A stretch of DNA of 33,039 nucleotides from Roseiflexus sp. (GTDB lineage Bacteria > Chloroflexota > Chloroflexia > Chloroflexales > Roseiflexaceae), in contig JANXAL010000067.1 in the NCBI GenBank assembly GCA_025062325.1, positions 1-33,039 of the forward strand, read 5' to 3'. Below the pieces are notes generated by a model. That model made no database searches and had not been told where the DNA came from. It saw only the letters and a program-made list of their open reading frames with translations. The stretch's first letter is position 1; every line of letters begins with the position of its first letter. Shown here one piece after another: positions 1 to 7,836 of the stretch. The position numbers and the translations under genes were made by a program.

Positions 1-15
1 TCACTCGTCACTCAA

Positions 16-1254
16 TCAATCTGGTCGCGTCCCCAGCGTTACGTTGAGCGACAGTTGCGCACCGTTGCGCAACACGTCGAGTGTAACCACGTCTCCCGGC
101 TTGTATTCCAGTAGCAGGGCGCGCAATGACTGCCCCGGACCGATTGGCTTGCCGTTGACTTTAGTAACGATATCGCCAGCCTGCAAACCGGCGCGCGCAG
201 CCGGGCCGCCTGGCTCGACAGCGGCTATCAGGGCGCCGGCGTTGACCGGCAGGTTGTTATCAAGCGCCATGATGGCATCAATGGTGCCGAAGCGCACGCC
301 AAGGAACGGGTAGACGACCTTGCCATTGGCGATCAACTGTTCGCTCACCCGCTTGGCAATCGAACTCGGCACAGCGAATCCAAGCCCTTCCACCGGCGCC
401 GTCCCTAAACCGCTCCCGCGCACGACTAGTGTGTTGATGCCGACTACCTCACCACGCAGATTGATCAAGGGTCCGCCGCTGTTGCCGCTGTTAATCGCAG
501 CATCGGTCTGGATCAACCCTTCAGGCGCATTGGCGCCGAGCGAGCGGTTCAGCGCGCTCACGACCCCAACGGTCACCGTATTGCGAAAATCGCCGAGGGG
601 GCTGCCAATGGCGATCACTGTTTCGCCGGGCTGCAGCGCGTCAGAGTCGCCTAGCACCGCCACACCGGGTACTGAACCATCAACCTTGAGCACGGCCAGG
701 TCCATCAGCGGATCGGCGCCGACCAGGCGTGCATCACGGCGTGAACCGTCGTAAAAAATCACCGATAGGGAACGGTGCCCTTCAATCACGTGATTATTCG
801 TGAGAATATACCCGTCCTGGCTGATAATCACTCCCGAACCGCTGCCACGGCGCACCAGTCCGCCGGGTCGATCCGGCAGCGGAAATGGCAGGTCGCCAAG
901 CAATGGCGATCCCTGCGAGCCAGGCGCTAGAGTGTTCACTACCGTGACGACCGCTGGCGATACCTTTTGCACTACCGCGACTATCGGAGAGGTGGTTGAA
1001 GGTGCGGCTGGCGCCGCTGTCGGCGCGGGCGCAATCGTCGGCAGAGGCGCAGTGGTTGCCTGAGGAGCGGCAGTTGGCGTGGGCATCGATGCCGGGATGG
1101 GTGACGGACTCGATGGCTGCGCTGCAATGCGCTCAATCTGTTGCTGCGTTACGTACCAGGCGACGCCGCCGCCAGCCAGTGCGCCAATTAGCGCACCGAT
1201 GAGTAGCGTAACGATGACGCCGAATGCCAGTGCGTATTTCGTTCCACGCTCCAT
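16..1254 (-). CDS. HtrA/DegP-type serine protease (S1C) with one PDZ domain
   Basis: A 412-residue membrane-anchored serine protease, expected to degrade or sense misfolded proteins outside the cytoplasmic membrane. Residues about 8-35 form an N-terminal membrane anchor. A Pro/Ala/Thr-rich linker (about 45-90) follows, then a trypsin-like domain with the full triad: His155 in TNNHVI, Asp185 in MDLAVLKVD and Ser259 in GNSGGPL. One PDZ domain occupies about 315-405 (GGPAARAGLQAGDIV). The start is well supported: AAGGAGGT lies just upstream of the ATG. It is divergently transcribed from the hybrid kinase at 1467. Length and order match single-PDZ HtrA proteins; which of htrA, degP or degQ it corresponds to cannot be decided. 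Confidence 0.95.
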   Translation of the reverse strand: MERGTKYALAFGVIVTLLIGALIGALAGGGVAWYVTQQQIERIAAQPSSPSPIPASMPTPTAAPQATTAPLPTIAPAPTAAPAAPSTTSPIVAVVQKVSPAVVTVVNTLAPGSQGSPLLGDLPFPLPDRPGGLVRRGSGSGVIISQDGYILTNNHVIEGHRSLSVIFYDGSRRDARLVGADPLMDLAVLKVDGSVPGVAVLGDSDALQPGETVIAIGSPLGDFRNTVTVGVVSALNRSLGANAPEGLIQTDAAINSGNSGGPLINLRGEVVGINTLVVRGSGLGTAPVEGLGFAVPSSIAKRVSEQLIANGKVVYPFLGVRFGTIDAIMALDNNLPVNAGALIAAVEPGGPAARAGLQAGDIVTKVNGKPIGPGQSLRALLLEYKPGDVVTLDVLRNGAQLSLNVTLGTRPD

Positions 1255-1379
1255 AGAGCGACCTCCTTCGCGTCGTATCTCCCAGCATGACAGTATGCAC
1301 CCGACATGTAAACCAAATGTTAGATCTCCATAAGAAACTGCTTAGTCTTGATCACCGGTAGTAGACGCGCCTCCGTCGG

Positions 1380-1408
1380 TTGGCGCATGACGGCACATGC
1401 GGTATAAT
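1380..1408 (+). promoter_or_regulatory. Sigma70-type promoter of the hybrid kinase gene
   Basis: TTGGCG (1380-1385) and a perfect TATAAT (1403-1408) are separated by 17 bases, about 60 bases upstream of the kinase ATG at 1467. The -35 matches consensus at 4 of 6 positions. Predicted from sequence only. Confidence 0.65.
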
Positions 1409-1466
1409 GAAAAGGAGTGCGTAATGATTTGGCCGCCTCCGCAACGCTAGGATCGATGGCTGACTG

Positions 1467-3926
1467 ATGGAAGAAATCTTAATCATCGACGACAGCAAGC
1501 AGATCTGCTCGATGCTTGCTGAGTATGTACTGCCGGAGCTCGGCTATACCCCCATCATTGCGCACACCGGTCGGCAAGGACTCAACTGCCTACGTCAGCA
1601 TACCCCCGATCTGATACTGCTAGACCTGCAACTTCCTGATGTCAGCGGTCTTGATCTGTTGCGCCTAATCGCTCAAGAGGGATACGATGTTCCCGTCATT
1701 CTAATGACGGCGCACGGGTCGGAAGCCATTGCGGTTGAAGCGTTCCGCTTGGGAGCGCGCAACTATCTGATTAAGCCCTTCAGCGAGACGGAAGCGCAGG
1801 CCGTGATCGATCAGGCGCTGCGTGAACGGCGTCTCAAGCGAGAAAAAGAGCAGTTGACGCGTAATCTGCGCCAGCGCGTCCAGGAATTGACTGTTCTGTA
1901 CTCCATTGGCAAGTCGGTCAGTTCGCTGCTCGATCTCGAGGAGTTGCTGGTGCGCATTGTTGAAGCCGGAGTTTACATTACGCGCGCTGAAGAAGGGTTT
2001 CTGCTGCTGCGCGACCCCAACGCCAACGAGCTGTACCTGCGCGCTGCAAAAAATCTTGGTGAGCAGCGCGCGCAGAGATTGCGCATGCCGATTGACGATA
2101 GTCTTGCCGGACAGGTTATTCGCACCGGCAAGCCAATCCGTCTCGACAAAGCCAGCGTTGGGACGCAACTGAAAGTGATCACCGGCTTTCTGGTGCGCGC
2201 CATTCTGCAGGTGCCGCTGATGGTCGGCAATCAGGTGATTGGCGTGCTTGCCGTCGACAATCAGCATTCGGAACGCACGTTCAGTGAAAATGATCAGTAT
2301 CTTCTCTCAGCGCTCGCCGACTATGCCGCTATTGCTATCGAAAACGCCCGCCTCTACCAACAGGTCAAACAGAGCGAGGCGCGTTATCGTGATTTATTCG
2401 ACAACGCGAACGACCTGATCTTTACCCTTGATCGCCAGCTAAACATCCGCAGTATCAACAAAGTTGGTCCTACAATCACAGGGTACGCCAGGGACGATCT
2501 GATCGGTCGTCCGCTGCGCACCCTTGTCTTCAACGATGCGTGGGCGCCAGTTGAACGTTTGCTTGGCAGCGTGCTTCGGGGACAGGTCGTGCCGCCATTT
2601 GAGCTGCAGCTCAGGCGCCGCGACGAAGAGGCAGTGGTGCTCGAGGTCAGCGCGCGGTTAATGCACGATGGCGATCGCTCTGAGGCAATCCACTGCATTG
2701 CGCGTGATCTAACTGAGCGCCGTCGCCTAGAGGAGCAGCTCATCAAGGCTGAAAAACTCTCTGCCATTGGTCAACTCGTCGCTGGCGTCGCGCACGAGGT
2801 GAACAATCCGCTGACTAGCATCAGCGGCTATACGCAGCTCATGCTCCGCGACACCACCCTGCCGCCGGGCGTTCGTGAAGACCTGCAGCATATTAATACT
2901 CAGGCGGAACGCGCCGCGCGCATCGTGCAGAATCTGCTGATGTTCGCCCGTGAACACAAGCCGCAGCGCACGCTTGTCGATATTAATCAGGTGGTGCAGA
3001 GTACGCTGACCTTGCGCGCCTACCAGTTGCGCGTCGATAATATCACCGTCGTGACCGACTTTGACCCCAACTTGCCGCCAACGGTCGCCGATCCTCACCA
3101 GTTGCAGCAGGTATTTCTCAACCTGATTAACAATGCGCACCAAGCGATGGTCGAGCGTGGCGGCGGGGGCGTATTGACTCTGCGCACCTCCGTTGAACGG
3201 CGGATCAGCGAGAGCGGTTATGAAGAGTCGTGTATTCGTATCGCTGTGAGCGATACTGGCGTTGGCATTGCACCCCGCAACCTGAGCCGCATCTTCGATC
3301 CGTTCTTTACCACTAAGCCAGTTGGTCAGGGAACAGGGCTTGGTCTGTCGATCTGCTTCGGCATCGTCCAGGAACATCGCGGACGCATCTGGGCGGAAAG
3401 CGAGGTAGGCGTTGGCACGACCATGTATGTCGAACTGCCGCTCGCCGATGCGTCCGACATGGCGTCCGGCAACTCCGACGCTCCATCGCCTGCCGCCGTT
3501 GCAGAAGAGCCGGAAGCGGAAGAAACAAACAGCGGCGCTGCAATTCTGGTCGTTGATGACGAGGAAGCGGTGAGCGCGTTGCTGGCGCGTTTGCTGACCG
3601 ACCTCGGTCATCGCCCGACCACGGTTGCCAGCGGCGAAGCGGCGCTCGAAGCTATTGCTCGGCAATCGTTTGATCTCATCCTGACCGACGTTAAGATGCC
3701 AGGCATGACCGGCTTCGAGCTGTATCAGCATATCAAGCAGCGTGATCCGCATCTGGCGCAACGCATCATTTTCATCACCGGAGACACCATCACCGCATCG
3801 ACGCAGGCACGCCTGGCGCAAACCGGCAATCCCTACATCGCGAAACCGTTTGCCGTGGATCGTCTTGAAGCGCTGGTGAATGCGTGCCTTGCTTCGCAAT
3901 CGGCGAATCAATTGCCAGCGCCTTGA
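1467..3926 (+). CDS. Hybrid sensor histidine kinase, REC-GAF-PAS-HisKA-HATPase-REC
   Basis: An 819-residue cytoplasmic hybrid kinase without membrane segments. Domains in order: receiver (about 3-120; acidic pair DD near residue 8, phospho-acceptor Asp53 in LLDLQLPD, Thr in LMTAHG, Lys in LIKPF); GAF (about 145-300); PAS with PAC (about 305-425); dimerisation/phospho-acceptor domain with His443 in VAHEVNNPL; ATPase domain with N box and the G-rich GTGLGLSICFG; C-terminal receiver (about 690-810) with Asp741 in LTDVKMPGM. Having receivers at both ends suggests that it takes a phosphoryl group from an upstream kinase and passes it on through a phosphorelay. An Ala/Glu/Pro-rich linker precedes the last receiver. 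No output domain is present and no partner lies next to it. No strong ribosome site is visible; a 2-codon ATG frame at 1456 overlaps the leader. Confidence 0.95.
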   Translation: MEEILIIDDSKQICSMLAEYVLPELGYTPIIAHTGRQGLNCLRQHTPDLILLDLQLPDVSGLDLLRLIAQEGYDVPVILMTAHGSEAIAVEAFRLGARNYLIKPFSETEAQAVIDQALRERRLKREKEQLTRNLRQRVQELTVLYSIGKSVSSLLDLEELLVRIVEAGVYITRAEEGFLLLRDPNANELYLRAAKNLGEQRAQRLRMPIDDSLAGQVIRTGKPIRLDKASVGTQLKVITGFLVRAILQVPLMVGNQVIGVLAVDNQHSERTFSENDQYLLSALADYAAIAIENARLYQQVKQSEARYRDLFDNANDLIFTLDRQLNIRSINKVGPTITGYARDDLIGRPLRTLVFNDAWAPVERLLGSVLRGQVVPPFELQLRRRDEEAVVLEVSARLMHDGDRSEAIHCIARDLTERRRLEEQLIKAEKLSAIGQLVAGVAHEVNNPLTSISGYTQLMLRDTTLPPGVREDLQHINTQAERAARIVQNLLMFAREHKPQRTLVDINQVVQSTLTLRAYQLRVDNITVVTDFDPNLPPTVADPHQLQQVFLNLINNAHQAMVERGGGGVLTLRTSVERRISESGYEESCIRIAVSDTGVGIAPRNLSRIFDPFFTTKPVGQGTGLGLSICFGIVQEHRGRIWAESEVGVGTTMYVELPLADASDMASGNSDAPSPAAVAEEPEAEETNSGAAILVVDDEEAVSALLARLLTDLGHRPTTVASGEAALEAIARQSFDLILTDVKMPGMTGFELYQHIKQRDPHLAQRIIFITGDTITASTQARLAQTGNPYIAKPFAVDRLEALVNACLASQSANQLPAP

Positions 3927-3955
3927 AGTGCGTCTTGTGGGCGGATGCCTCTCCT

Positions 3956-3982
3956 CGCGGCGCGATGTGCGCTTCCGCCGCG
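3956..3982 (+). terminator. Possible stem-loop downstream of the kinase gene
   Basis: Seven-base arms CGCGGCG (3956-3962) and CGCCGCG (3976-3982) can pair across a 13-base loop. There is no T tract, so a terminator role is uncertain. It lies between the kinase stop and the promoter of the next gene. Confidence 0.3.
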
Positions 3983-3992
3983 CAGGCATGGC

Positions 3993-4022
3993 TGTACACA
4001 CGTTGTCAGCATGTGCGATAAT
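3993..4022 (+). promoter_or_regulatory. Candidate promoter of the eIF-2B-family gene
   Basis: TGTACA (3993-3998) and GATAAT (4017-4022) are 18 bases apart, placing transcription start about 35 bases before the GTG at 4067. The match is moderate (4/6 and 5/6). Confidence 0.45.
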
Positions 4023-4066
4023 GGGACCACTATTCCTGGTCGTAAGTCTTGTGAGGGGTTCAGGTC

Positions 4067-4975
4067 GTGGAGCCAGTTGCAGAAATAGCAGTCGATAATC
4101 GCCAGGGTGCGGCTCAAATCGCCGAACGCGCCGCTGATCTGATGATGCGTCGCGCAGAGGCGCTCGGATCGCTGCCACCGCAGGAGTTTCGCCGCAATCT
4201 GTGTGATTTCGGATGGTCGCTCATTCGCGCGCAACCGGTAATGGCGCCGCTGGTCAATTTGGTCAATCGTGTCCTGTGGGCTATTGAGGATCAACAGACG
4301 CGGCACGACCTGCTGCGTGCGGTTGCGGAAACAACCGAGGAGTTCAAACATCAGTTGCGTCAGCACGCGCTGCACGTTGCTGAGGGCGCGCTGGCGCTTA
4401 TTTCCGATGGGATTACGATTGTGACGCTGTCGTATAGCACAACGGTTCAGCACGCGTTGCGCCATGCGCAACGTGCAGGCCGCCGCTTCCGTGTCGTCTG
4501 CGGTGAGTCGCGCCCGATCCTCGAGGGGCGGCAGACGGCTGCCATCCTGGCGGACTATGGCATTCCTACCCAACTGGTTATCGATGCTGAGTTGCCAGCC
4601 CATATCGCGCACGCCCAACTAGTGCTTGTCGGCGCCGATATGTTGAGCACCTCCGGGCTGGTCAATAAGGTTGGCACCTATGGCATGGCGCTGGCGGCGC
4701 ATGTCAAAGGGGTGGCATTCTATGCATTGTGCGGCAGCGAGAAGTTCCTGCTTCCCGGCTTTCGTCAGTTGGAGCAGCTTGACCATCCACGCAGCGAGAT
4801 CTGGGCTGAAGCGCCCCAGAATGTGTATATCCGCAATCGCTACTTTGATCTGACGCCGCTCGAACTGCTTTCAGGAATCGTGACGGAGCGCGGCATTCTG
4901 CCAGTTGCAGCCGTCGAAGCCTGGCTGGCGTCGACCCGCCTGCATCCCGCGCTGGCGCGTGAGCCAGTTCATTAG
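4067..4975 (+). CDS. eIF-2B alpha/beta/delta-family protein (sugar-phosphate isomerase-like)
   Basis: A 302-residue protein with the C-terminal fold of the eIF-2B regulatory-subunit family, which also contains methylthioribose-1-phosphate isomerase and ribose-1,5-bisphosphate isomerase. Visible signatures are VTLSYSTTVQHAL, the VCGESRPILEGRQ segment, GADML, and NKVGTYGMALAAH near residues 190-220. The N-terminal part (about 1-90) is helical, as in the family. Bacteria have no eIF-2, so a translation-factor role is unlikely; a metabolic isomerase or related enzyme is the better guess, with the substrate unknown. The start is a GTG preceded by GAGGGG at 8 bases. It is flanked by its own candidate promoter and by the promoter of the next operon, so it is probably monocistronic. 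Confidence 0.85.
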   Translation: MEPVAEIAVDNRQGAAQIAERAADLMMRRAEALGSLPPQEFRRNLCDFGWSLIRAQPVMAPLVNLVNRVLWAIEDQQTRHDLLRAVAETTEEFKHQLRQHALHVAEGALALISDGITIVTLSYSTTVQHALRHAQRAGRRFRVVCGESRPILEGRQTAAILADYGIPTQLVIDAELPAHIAHAQLVLVGADMLSTSGLVNKVGTYGMALAAHVKGVAFYALCGSEKFLLPGFRQLEQLDHPRSEIWAEAPQNVYIRNRYFDLTPLELLSGIVTERGILPVAAVEAWLASTRLHPALAREPVH

Positions 4976-4989
4976 GGAGGAAATGCGTC

Positions 4990-5018
4990 TTGACGTAGAA
5001 CTTTTGTTCTGGTATCAT
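4990..5018 (+). promoter_or_regulatory. Near-consensus sigma70-type promoter of the envelope operon
   Basis: TTGACG (4990-4995), a 17-base spacer and TATCAT (5013-5018) give 5/6 matches at both boxes. Expected transcription start is near 5025, about 100 bases before the ATGs at 5122/5125. The ATG at 5017 lies inside the -10 box, so that start cannot be used from this promoter. Confidence 0.75.
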
Positions 5019-5121
5019 GGCCTCATCTCAATCGCAGCGGGACGGCAACCTCCCCACGCCCGCAGCCAACGCGGCGGCGGGTGTGGCATATTTGTTGTCG
5101 TCTGAACAGGCGAGGAGGCGC

Positions 5122-5652
5122 ATGATGGCAGTGACGAGCCGAACTATGCACACTGGTCGTCGGATCTGGAGTCGCAACCGGCAGGTTCCACGAGCGATGC
5201 ACGCGCTCCTGTACGGCGCAGCCCTGATATCGGGCGCTCTGGTCGTGTACGCGCTCGTGGGCGCGTTAATTGGACGCATTAATGTGCTGATCGATGACAT
5301 CCGCTATGGGTATCCGCGCACGATGCACGTGCAGGCGTTCGTTGGTCACGGCGAAGCAGCCGGTCAGCCGACGCACCTGATTGCCATGAATCTCGACCGG
5401 CAAGTAGTGGTGCTGGAATTGCCGGGTGGTGATCCCTCACGGGTACGTTCAATCACCGGCCCGTACCTGTTTGGCGCCGACGAACACCTGACACCGGTCA
5501 TCATTGGCCTCAGCGATGTCGACGGCGATGCATTGCTCGATCTGCTGCTCGATATTCGACGTGAGCGGATTGTCTATCTGAACCGAGACGGCGAATTCCG
5601 CCTGCCGACGCCTGCAGAACAGGCGCGGTTGATCGCGTCCGCGCTTCCATGA
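5122..5652 (+). CDS. Membrane-anchored protein with FG-GAP-like segment
   Basis: I do not recognise a named family for the whole protein. From the ATG at 5122 it has 176 residues: a basic cytoplasmic N-terminus, one membrane helix at about 27-50 (LISGALVVYALVGALIG), and an extracytoplasmic part of beta character. This contains a calcium-loop-like DVDGDALLD (residues 132-140) flanked by sequence of FG-GAP/VCBS style. The frame is open back to an ATG at 5017, but that codon sits in the promoter -10. AGGAGG at 5113-5118 sets the start at 5122 or 5125. Its stop overlaps the next gene's start (ATGA), so translation is probably coupled. It is first in an operon with a glucosaminidase-like and an M23-like protein, suggesting a scaffold or sensor in the cell envelope. 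Confidence 0.75.
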   Translation: MMAVTSRTMHTGRRIWSRNRQVPRAMHALLYGAALISGALVVYALVGALIGRINVLIDDIRYGYPRTMHVQAFVGHGEAAGQPTHLIAMNLDRQVVVLELPGGDPSRVRSITGPYLFGADEHLTPVIIGLSDVDGDALLDLLLDIRRERIVYLNRDGEFRLPTPAEQARLIASALP

Positions 5653-6725
5653 ACAATAGTGAGACAGAGAAGTATGCAGAGCGCCGCCGTGACCTGCGCT
5701 CCACACGGCAGACGGATTGTCGTCTGCCGGAACGTCCTTCCAAGCCGGTTGCTCAGTCGTACGACCCGTTCGACGATCCGTTGATCGTTGTCAAGAAGCG
5801 CCGATTCAATGAGCGTCGCACTCACGTTCAGGAACACCCACGTGTGACTCCTCAAGGACTGAGCCGAAGCATCGACGGCGTGAGCGCTCACGTTCGCGTT
5901 CGGGAACGCCTGCCTGCCATTTCGTCGTTTGCGGCGCCGCTTGCGGAAGAACCGCTCGTACCAGACACTCCCTTCGCTATCGACGATGGCGGGCGCGATA
6001 TGTTCCTCACGGAACTGGTCGTCGCATCTCCCGTCTGCAGTCCGGCACTGTTGCGCCGATCGAGCTGGCGCCAGGAGTTCCCCTGGCGGTTGCTCGCTAT
6101 ATGTATCGTCAGTCTCGTCGTTCTGGCGCTTGTTCGATTGTGGGATGGCGCCGAGTTGCGTATCTGCGCCGCGCCCGGCTGTACGGCCCGCAAACAGATC
6201 ATTCAGGCGCAGATGATTGCGCAGTCCTCTTCGTTGCCCGTGCCCGCCGGTCAGCATTCAGTGCTCGGGCCGCCAAGCCTTTCGGCGCAGCAGATCGACC
6301 GTATCCTTGCAGAGTGGCGGTCTCCGGCTGCGGGCACCGGCGCTACATGGGTGGAGCTCGGCATCCGGTATGGCATTGATCCTGCCTATGCCCTAGCGTT
6401 TTTCATTCACGAGTCGGGGGCTGGCACTGCACCAGGATGGGCAGGGCGGAAACCGGACGGCAGCACGACCCACAACATTGGCAATATCATTTGCGCTGGA
6501 TACCGCACGTGTTATGGCAGGTTTCGCGATTACGCAAGCTGGGAGGAGGGGATTGAAGACTGGTATCGCCTGATTGCTGTTGAGTACGTCCAGTGGCGCG
6601 GCATTCATACCGTTGAAGAGATTGTGCCAATCTACGCGCCAGCCGTCGAAAATAATGTTCCTCTCTACATTGATACGGTCAACCGTCTGGTTGCTGAGTG
6701 GCGTGCGTTGCAGGCGAGGCAATGA
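5649..6725 (+). CDS. Membrane-anchored glucosaminidase-like protein (GH73-type domain)
   Basis: A 358-residue protein with three parts. Residues 1-148 are a long charged, probably disordered cytoplasmic region rich in Arg, Pro and Asp. Residues about 149-172 form one membrane helix (LLAICIVSLVVLALVRLW). Residues about 215-355 are an extracytoplasmic domain of the endo-beta-N-acetylglucosaminidase/lysozyme-like superfamily. The expected catalytic acid is Glu255 in FFIHESGAG; NIGNI, the FRDYASWEEGIEDW stretch and a YIDTVNRLV ending are typical of peptidoglycan glucosaminidases. Substrate is inferred to be peptidoglycan. The start overlaps the upstream stop and its own stop overlaps the next start, both as ATGA. 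The long cytoplasmic tail is unusual for a hydrolase and could link wall cleavage to a cytoplasmic partner. Confidence 0.85.
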   Translation: MNNSETEKYAERRRDLRSTRQTDCRLPERPSKPVAQSYDPFDDPLIVVKKRRFNERRTHVQEHPRVTPQGLSRSIDGVSAHVRVRERLPAISSFAAPLAEEPLVPDTPFAIDDGGRDMFLTELVVASPVCSPALLRRSSWRQEFPWRLLAICIVSLVVLALVRLWDGAELRICAAPGCTARKQIIQAQMIAQSSSLPVPAGQHSVLGPPSLSAQQIDRILAEWRSPAAGTGATWVELGIRYGIDPAYALAFFIHESGAGTAPGWAGRKPDGSTTHNIGNIICAGYRTCYGRFRDYASWEEGIEDWYRLIAVEYVQWRGIHTVEEIVPIYAPAVENNVPLYIDTVNRLVAEWRALQARQ

Positions 6726-7336
6726 CTCTGAGTCGAGAGCGACTGGTTCTCCTCGTTCTGGCCTTGATCGGGATCGGCTTTCTCGTCCAACAGACCCGGC
6801 AACCTCCGGTGCAGCTGAGCTTTTGGCGAGGCGGGACGCTTACGACACAGAGCGCTGCGCAGCAGAGCCTGAGAGCTGCCTTCGTTCCACAACGCGCGAC
6901 TGAACGACCGTCTGGCAATCCGCTGCGGAACCCTCGCACGGTGATTACGCAGGGATACGGGGTCGGCTCGCATGCGCCCGCCAGCGTCTGGGGCGGCATT
7001 GATTTGGCAATTGACAGCAATGGCGATGGCAAAGCCGATCCGCAGGGCACCTGGTATGCGCCGGTGTACGCCACTCACGACGGTATCGCCCGCGTGCGAC
7101 CGAACACCTGGCCCGGCGGCAACTATCTTGCGATTGAGAACTTTCACTACAAAACAGCCTACGCCCACCTCGACTCTTATGCCGTTGTCGATGGTCAACC
7201 TGTCGTGCGCGGGCAGCTCATCGGTTATGTCGGCTCCACTGGCAAGTCGAGCGGTCCACACCTGCACTACGAGGTGTGGGAACGCGGCGTGAATCGCAAT
7301 CCGCTCAGTTTTGAGGCATTGCACCACGATTGGTAG
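6722..7336 (+). CDS. M23/LytM-domain protein, one zinc ligand missing
   Basis: A 204-residue protein with one N-terminal membrane helix (about 6-23) and an extracytoplasmic LytM domain (about 75-200). The start at 6722 overlaps the upstream stop as ATGA; an in-frame ATG at 6698 is less likely. Conserved features are Asp94, the YAHLDS motif, GYVGSTGKSSG, and His180 and His182 in GPHLHYE. The first zinc ligand of the HxGxD motif is replaced: the sequence reads W90-G-G-I-D94. Metallopeptidase activity is therefore doubtful. Degenerate LytM domains such as EnvC, NlpD and SpoIIQ act as activators or scaffolds. A calcium-loop-like DSNGDGKAD (98-106) is inserted after the motif. It closes the three-gene operon. 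Confidence 0.88.
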   Translation: MTLSRERLVLLVLALIGIGFLVQQTRQPPVQLSFWRGGTLTTQSAAQQSLRAAFVPQRATERPSGNPLRNPRTVITQGYGVGSHAPASVWGGIDLAIDSNGDGKADPQGTWYAPVYATHDGIARVRPNTWPGGNYLAIENFHYKTAYAHLDSYAVVDGQPVVRGQLIGYVGSTGKSSGPHLHYEVWERGVNRNPLSFEALHHDW

Positions 7337-7674
7337 GAGGCAGGTCTGTCGGCAAATGGTGGGGTAGGGATAGGTCTCAAACCTCTCGCAAGGGTGGATT
7401 TTTTAGCAATCCCTGCCGTCGCATTGCCCGTCTCAGGCAACAGGACGCCCCAATCCTCCTTTTCCCCTGGTGGGAGAAGGGGGCAGGGAGATGAGGGCAA
7501 ACAAGCGTCAAGATGCGGCAAACCCGCTTCGCACTCGAAAAAGCCTCCACTTGAGAGGAAGGGGGCAGTGGGGATGAGGGGCGAACAGGCGTCAGGATGC
7601 CGAAAACGCCCCTCGCACCTGAAAAACTCTCTCATTGGGAGCCCTCCCCTATCCCGCCGCCTGATCAAATTTCC
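7337..7674. repeat. Intergenic dispersed repeat, copy near 7.4-7.65 kb
   Basis: Non-coding spacer. Bases about 7380-7650 hold one nearly full and one partial copy of a repeat of roughly 190 bases. Shared landmarks are CCCCTGGTGGGAGAAGGGGG, a GGGGATGAGGG core, GATGCGGCAAACCCGCTTCG and AAAAAGCCTCCACTTGAGAG. The reverse complement of the 26.1-26.77 kb gap carries the same landmarks in the same order, so the two loci are inverted relative to each other. The family is purine/pyrimidine-skewed with short internal inverted repeats. No gene is seen here. Confidence 0.75.
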
Positions 7675-7774
7675 GTATTTTTGCGTATAATGCAGATGCG
7701 CTGTTGTCCCAAGATGCATCAGTACGTCAGGGCAATAAGAAATACTCCCACAGCGCGACGGGACGCACGTACTA

Positions 7775-7803
7775 TAGACCGTTCCAGAGGGGCGGGGTAT
7801 GAT
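7775..7803 (+). promoter_or_regulatory. Candidate promoter of the coiled-coil gene
   Basis: TAGACC (7775-7780), 17 bases, then TATGAT (7798-7803), placing the start of transcription about 27 bases before the ATG at 7837. A perfect TATAAT also lies at 7686-7691 but with a poor -35; the two could be tandem promoters. Confidence 0.4.
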
Positions 7804-7836
7804 TGGATAGCAAGGTGATAGACAGGAGCCTGTAGT

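Noticed and set aside
2727-4178. Long 483-codon minus-strand open frame opposite the hybrid kinase
   Set aside because: It mirrors a strongly supported kinase gene, has no family resemblance, and arises from G+C-biased codons on the other strand.
7686-7691. Perfect TATAAT as the main promoter of the coiled-coil gene
   Set aside because: The -35 region at the right distance is poor; the pair at 7775-7803 is closer to the start and better balanced. I keep it only as a possible second promoter.
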